From: Campylobacterota bacterium
GTDB lineage: Bacteria > Campylobacterota > Campylobacteria > Campylobacterales > SZUA-545
Assembly (NCBI GenBank): GCA_025997415.1
Contig: BNUO01000081.1
Span: 1 to 8,355, forward strand
Direction: 5' to 3'
Length of the DNA stretch: 8,355 bases
The first letter of the stretch is position 1, and every line of letters begins with the position of its first letter. Below the pieces are notes generated by a model. That model ran no database searches. It saw only the letters and a list, made by a program, of their open reading frames with translations, and had not been told where the DNA came from. Below are positions 4,147-8,355 of the stretch, piece after piece. The position numbers and the translations under genes are program-made.

Positions 4147-7100
4147 ATGATCGGAAAATTCAAAAAGAGCGTTGTGTTTCTATTGGTTTGTGGGATAATC
4201 ACGGTAGTTGTTATTGGTGCGGTTTTCGCACAAAGACCGGGAAGAATCCCGGCCCGCCGCCCGGTTTTGCCTACAAGCCCAAGTACCGAGTCTGCGGAGC
4301 AGCCGCGTCCTGCCAACCTTCCCAAAGAGATTAACATGCAAAATCCGCTTCCTGATTGCGAACAATATTTAAATGCCGGTCTTTATAAAGAGGCGTTTGA
4401 CGCACTCAAAATATGGACACTTGATCCGAATGCCGATCCGAAAACCGTCGGAACAGGTCTGCAAAAGGCGGGGGAGTGCCTGCTTAACCTTAACCGTGTG
4501 GCAGAAATCGACGATTACCGTGACCGTGTCATTGAAATTCACAGGAAAAATTGGCGGCTGTTGCAAGCGGCGGCAAGAATGTATGGCCGTATCGGATACG
4601 GCGGTCCTTTTAATGGGAGTATCATTGACGGGAAATTCATCCGCGGGAATGATGAAGGTGAACATGTGACAGCTCAAGAACGGGACCGGGTACAAGGTTT
4701 ATTACTGCTCAAGGAAGCAATGCCGCTCGCATTGCAGGATGACAACAAAGCCGATGTCGCTCAGTTTTTTCTGGATTTTGCCGCAGGGTTTCGGCATCAT
4801 AATGAAGAATGGAACATGCAGATTCTGACCGATTTGTCAGGAACTTTGCCGGATTATGAGAAGACGGGATATTACTTTAGAAACTACAGTAAAACTTATG
4901 CGCCTGCGGATGCAAACGGCAACCCGGTTTATTATGATGTGCCGGCAAGTTTTGAATCGGCCGGGAATGACGGCGAACGGTGGCGCTGGTGTCTTGATGC
5001 GGCTGTCGAAAATAACCGTAATCAATTGAGAGATGTATTGTTATGGCGGGCGGAGTTTGCGGAATCCCAATTCGGAACAGAAACGCTCTCCGATTACAAT
5101 TTCTTTTTCCGCACATCCCAGGATAATCAAACGGAACGGGAATCCGGTATCTTTGCGCTGCACACGCTCAGCGGCCATGAAACGCTTGCGAAACTGGCGA
5201 ATGGCGTGAAACGGTTTGAACTTCGGGATGATTACAATTACATTTCGCTTTATAAACAGCTTGCGGAACAGGTCCCTGCACAGAAAAAAACGGCATGGGA
5301 GCGTCTTGCCCGGATTTATGAAAACCGCCGCCAATTCGACACCGCTGCAACATATTGGCACCAACTGATTGATGAGTTTCCGCTTGAAAACAAAGAAACC
5401 GTTGACAACTGGAAAGCCGCCATGGGGCAAATTCTCGGCAATTGGGGACGTTTTGAATCGTCACAGGCTGCCGCGCATGGAAAAGGGACCGATCTGACTT
5501 ACGTTTTCCGTAATGGAAAATCGGTCACTTTGACGGCAACCGAAATCAAAATTCCGCAGCTTCTCGAAGACATCAAAGCGTATATCCGCACCAAACCGCA
5601 GCGTTTGGAGTGGGAGAAAATCAATGCCGAACAAATCGGCTACCGTCTTGTTGTCAATGATAAAAATGACAATGCCGGGAAATATCTCGGCAGGGAAGTT
5701 GCCAAATGGACGGTTCCGCTCAAGCCCGCCGACAGACATTTTGACACACGCACCATTCTGACGATGCCGATGACAACCGGCGGTGCGTATCTCGTGAAGG
5801 CGGAAATGCAGGACGGCAACACGGAATACATCGTCGTCTGGATCAATGACACGGCGATTGTACAAAAACCGCTCGACAAAAAAATCTGGTTCTATTTCGG
5901 CGACGCCCAAACCGGATCGCCGGTTGCGGGGGCGGATGTCAGCGTTTTTGCCTATTGGATGGAACACAAGAACGGAAACAACTTTACCTATCACATTGAT
6001 GAAAAGAAATTCCGTTCCGACGCAGGCGGTCAGTTGACTCTCGATGATTCGCTGTTAAATTCCCGGTATCAGTGGCTAATGACGGCAACAACACCGGACG
6101 GACGTTTCGCGTTCACCGGTTTCCGCAATGTTTGGTATTCCCCTCGGTATGACAGTGAATACGATCAGACCAAGGCGTTTTTCATTTCCGACCGTCCGGT
6201 TTACCGTCCCGGCAATACGGCGGAGTACAAATTCTGGATCGGTACGGTAAAATATGATCAGCCTTATGATTCGCCGTTTGCCGGAAAAGAGATTCTTCTC
6301 AATGTCATGTCACCTCGCGGCGACCGTGTTCTGCAAAGAATCGTCAAACTTGATGCCTACGGCGGGGTTGCCGAAAGACTGGAATTGCCGAAGGATGCAA
6401 CGCTCGGTGTCTGGCGGGTTGAAATCGGAACGCCGGTCCGGCAAAATGACGGCACATATCAAATTTCGAATCATTACGGCGGCGGTTCGTTCCGTGTCGA
6501 GGAATACAAAAAGCCTGAATATGAAGTGACCATTGACGCACCGAAAGAACCGGTTGCACTCGGCGGCAAAGTGACGGCGAAGATCACGGCGAAGTATTAT
6601 TTCGGATCGCCGGTGACAAACGCCAAAGTCAAATATAAAGTGCTGCGGACGAAACAGAATGCCGACTGGTATCCGGTGCGTCCCTGGGATTGGTTCTACG
6701 GAAACGGTTACGGCTGGTTCGGCTATGATTATGCCCGGTATCCCGGCTGGCGGAGTTGGGGTTGCTGCCGTCCGCTCGGATGGTGGTTCCCGCGGGGACA
6801 CGAACAGCCGGAAGTCGTTACCGAACAGGAAGTCGAAATCGGCGAAGACGGCACCGTTGAAGTGACGTTTGATACGGCATTGACCAAAGAGATGTTTCCT
6901 GACGACAATCAGAAATATGAAATCACTGCGGAAGTGATTGATCAGTCGCGCCGGACAATCACCGGTCAGGGAAACGTTCTTGCCGCCAAAGAGCCGTTCA
7001 AGGTTTACGCATGGACGGACCGGGGATTCTATCAGACCGGTCAGCAAATCCGCGCCGATTTCCAGGCACGCCGCATTGATGGCAAGCCGGTGACAGGCAA

Positions 7101-8355
7101 AGGTGTCGTGCATTTGTATAAAATCACCTACAATCCGGCGGAAAAAGATCAGCTTGCCGAACCGGTTGAATCATTGGTTCATACGGCGAATATCGATCTG
7201 AACGAACCCGGCACGGGATATGTTCTTCTTTCAGCGGCGCAGCCGGGACAATACCGCGTTGCTTGTTCCGTAACGGATGCCGCCGGTCACACGCAGGAGG
7301 GGGGATACATTTTTTCTGTCCGCGGGACCGGTCAGAACAATGCGGCGTTCCGGTTCAATGAATTGGAGATCATTCCGAACAAAGCGGAATTTGCGCCGGG
7401 GGAAAATGCCGAATTGCTGGTCAACACGAACCGGCCCGGTTCAACGGTGCTGCTGTTTGTGCGTCCGGCGAACGGAATTTATTTTCCGCCGCAACTGCTG
7501 AAAATACCGGAACAAAGTGCGGCGGTCACGATTCCCGTGACACAGCGCGACATGCCGGATTTCTTTATTGAGGCAATCACGATTTCTGACGGTCAGGTGT
7601 TCACTGAAGCAAAAGAACTGGCCGTGCCTCCGGAGAAGCGGATTCTCAACGTCGAAGTCCGCCCGAACAGTGAAACCTACAAGCCGGGTGAAAAGGCAAA
7701 CGTCGATCTGGTCGTAACGGATGCCGGCGGCAAACCGGTTGTCGGGCAAAATGTTGTGGCCATTTACGACAAGTCGGTCGAATACATTTCCGGCGGCTCG
7801 AACATCGGCGACATCAAGGAATTTTTCTGGAAATGGCGCCGGAATCATCATCCTCGGACTGAAAGCAATCTGGAACGTTATTCCGGCAATATGTCACAGC
7901 TGGACAAACCGTCAATGGAAACCATCGGCATGTTCGGTAATTATGCGGAAATGTTTTCGGATGGTGAAATGGTCGGTGGTTACGCTGGCGCAGCAAGAAG
8001 AAGCGGCAGGAATATGCTGGCGGCGACAGACGAAGTAGTGTTCGCGGCAGAACCAATGGCGATCATGCCGGAAGGGAAAAGTAAAGCTGGTGAAGTAGAT
8101 GATTTGGAAATGGCTGCCGATAGTGTGCCGGAAGACAATTTCGCGGAGGCGGCTGTCAGAAAGGATTTCGCCGATACCGCACTTTGGGCCGGGGCAATTG
8201 AAACGAACAGCAATGGAATTGCACAGGTTGAACTCAACATGCCGGAAAATCTGACGACGTGGAAAATCAACGTCTGGTCGATGGCACCGGGAACACTGGT
8301 CGGTTATGCGGCCACCGAAATCATCACCCGCAAGGATTTGATCCTCCGGATGCAG
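4147..8355 (+). CDS. Secreted alpha-2-macroglobulin family protein, planctomycete type (3' end beyond window)
   Basis: The frame is open from ATG 4147 to the window edge (1403 codons, no stop). Residues 1-28 are a signal peptide ending AVFA before Q29. Cys15 does not sit in a lipobox, so the protein is exported but probably not a lipoprotein. A Pro/Arg-rich linker follows. Residues about 66-465 are a helical, TPR-like domain (YLNAGLYKEAFDALK; ERLARIYENRRQFDTAATYW). An MG1-like domain (about 520-670, VWINDTAIVQKPL) and MG2 (about 675-770, ISDRPVYRPGNTAEYKFWI) come next, then an MG3-like part from FRVEEYKKPEYEV (about 784). A Trp-rich insert spans 839-888. A further MG-like unit (KVYAWTDRGFYQTGQQ, about 953) precedes the bait-region-type domain (about 1068-1225, ending YDKSVEYISGGSN). 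A Met/Ala-rich acidic linker spans 1245-1335, and the A2M domain starts at about 1340 (TALWAGAIETNSNGIAQVEL). Bacterial relatives are thought to trap or restrain proteases in the envelope. Whether a CxEQ thioester is present cannot be seen here. Confidence 0.92.
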   Translation, partial: MIGKFKKSVVFLLVCGIITVVVIGAVFAQRPGRIPARRPVLPTSPSTESAEQPRPANLPKEINMQNPLPDCEQYLNAGLYKEAFDALKIWTLDPNADPKTVGTGLQKAGECLLNLNRVAEIDDYRDRVIEIHRKNWRLLQAAARMYGRIGYGGPFNGSIIDGKFIRGNDEGEHVTAQERDRVQGLLLLKEAMPLALQDDNKADVAQFFLDFAAGFRHHNEEWNMQILTDLSGTLPDYEKTGYYFRNYSKTYAPADANGNPVYYDVPASFESAGNDGERWRWCLDAAVENNRNQLRDVLLWRAEFAESQFGTETLSDYNFFFRTSQDNQTERESGIFALHTLSGHETLAKLANGVKRFELRDDYNYISLYKQLAEQVPAQKKTAWERLARIYENRRQFDTAATYWHQLIDEFPLENKETVDNWKAAMGQILGNWGRFESSQAAAHGKGTDLTYVFRNGKSVTLTATEIKIPQLLEDIKAYIRTKPQRLEWEKINAEQIGYRLVVNDKNDNAGKYLGREVAKWTVPLKPADRHFDTRTILTMPMTTGGAYLVKAEMQDGNTEYIVVWINDTAIVQKPLDKKIWFYFGDAQTGSPVAGADVSVFAYWMEHKNGNNFTYHIDEKKFRSDAGGQLTLDDSLLNSRYQWLMTATTPDGRFAFTGFRNVWYSPRYDSEYDQTKAFFISDRPVYRPGNTAEYKFWIGTVKYDQPYDSPFAGKEILLNVMSPRGDRVLQRIVKLDAYGGVAERLELPKDATLGVWRVEIGTPVRQNDGTYQISNHYGGGSFRVEEYKKPEYEVTIDAPKEPVALGGKVTAKITAKYYFGSPVTNAKVKYKVLRTKQNADWYPVRPWDWFYGNGYGWFGYDYARYPGWRSWGCCRPLGWWFPRGHEQPEVVTEQEVEIGEDGTVEVTFDTALTKEMFPDDNQKYEITAEVIDQSRRTITGQGNVLAAKEPFKVYAWTDRGFYQTGQQIRADFQARRIDGKPVTGKGVVHLYKITYNPAEKDQLAEPVESLVHTANIDLNEPGTGYVLLSAAQPGQYRVACSVTDAAGHTQEGGYIFSVRGTGQNNAAFRFNELEIIPNKAEFAPGENAELLVNTNRPGSTVLLFVRPANGIYFPPQLLKIPEQSAAVTIPVTQRDMPDFFIEAITISDGQVFTEAKELAVPPEKRILNVEVRPNSETYKPGEKANVDLVVTDAGGKPVVGQNVVAIYDKSVEYISGGSNIGDIKEFFWKWRRNHHPRTESNLERYSGNMSQLDKPSMETIGMFGNYAEMFSDGEMVGGYAGAARRSGRNMLAATDEVVFAAEPMAIMPEGKSKAGEVDDLEMAADSVPEDNFAEAAVRKDFADTALWAGAIETNSNGIAQVELNMPENLTTWKINVWSMAPGTLVGYAATEIITRKDLILRMQ

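Noticed and set aside
4147..4191. Lipoprotein signal at Cys15 of the macroglobulin
   Set aside because: The residues before the Cys are L-L-V, and a lipobox needs a small residue (G/A/S) at -1. The hydrophobic segment also continues well past the Cys to AVFA.
6310..7113. 267-codon minus-strand ORF
   Set aside because: It is a shadow of the macroglobulin gene. The plus frame shows clear MG domains, while this one shows no family pattern. The minus ORF at 5461-5994 is rejected for the same reason.

Overview
The window looks like chromosomal DNA of a planctomycete (Planctomycetota) of moderate GC content. The main evidence is the large alpha-2-macroglobulin-like gene on the right. From memory, its helical N-terminal domain, its tryptophan-rich insert and the motif YDKSVEYISGGSN closely resemble a family common in planctomycetes. 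The small cyclic-nucleotide-fold protein and the hotdog thioesterase on the left fit that assignment. No rRNA, tRNA or CRISPR array was seen, and the taxonomic call rests on protein resemblance without a database search.

Left part (1-1306, minus strand): a probable two-gene unit. A strong sigma-70-type promoter with an extended -10 (1277-1306) drives a single-domain cNMP-binding-fold protein (744-1211). A hotdog acyl-CoA thioesterase (188-604) follows 139 bp downstream. Diverged dispersed-repeat pieces lie in the gap between the genes and beyond the thioesterase stop.

Middle part (1307-3800): a decayed zone. A 919-bp IS5-superfamily element (1650-2568, IS427-like, TA target duplication) has intact ends. 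Its transposase is split by a +1 frame change at an A8 run and by a second, compensating frame change. It is followed by the wreck of a multi-spanning membrane protein with a DUF3592-like tail (about 2590-3796), readable only by switching frames several times. Its 3' end runs into a second copy of the dispersed repeat found at the left edge.

Right part (3800-8355, plus strand): a 350-bp intergenic stretch holds a terminator-like hairpin, a perfect 9-bp-arm palindrome, a possible 14-codon leader ORF and a weak promoter candidate. Next comes the secreted alpha-2-macroglobulin family protein (4147 to beyond the window edge, 1403 codons visible). It reads through MG domains, a candidate bait region and the start of the A2M domain, but the window ends before the place where a thioester motif would be.

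The genes do not form one pathway. The striking features are the mobile and repetitive debris between two conserved loci and the architecture of the macroglobulin. I do not see convincing evidence of a new multi-gene system.
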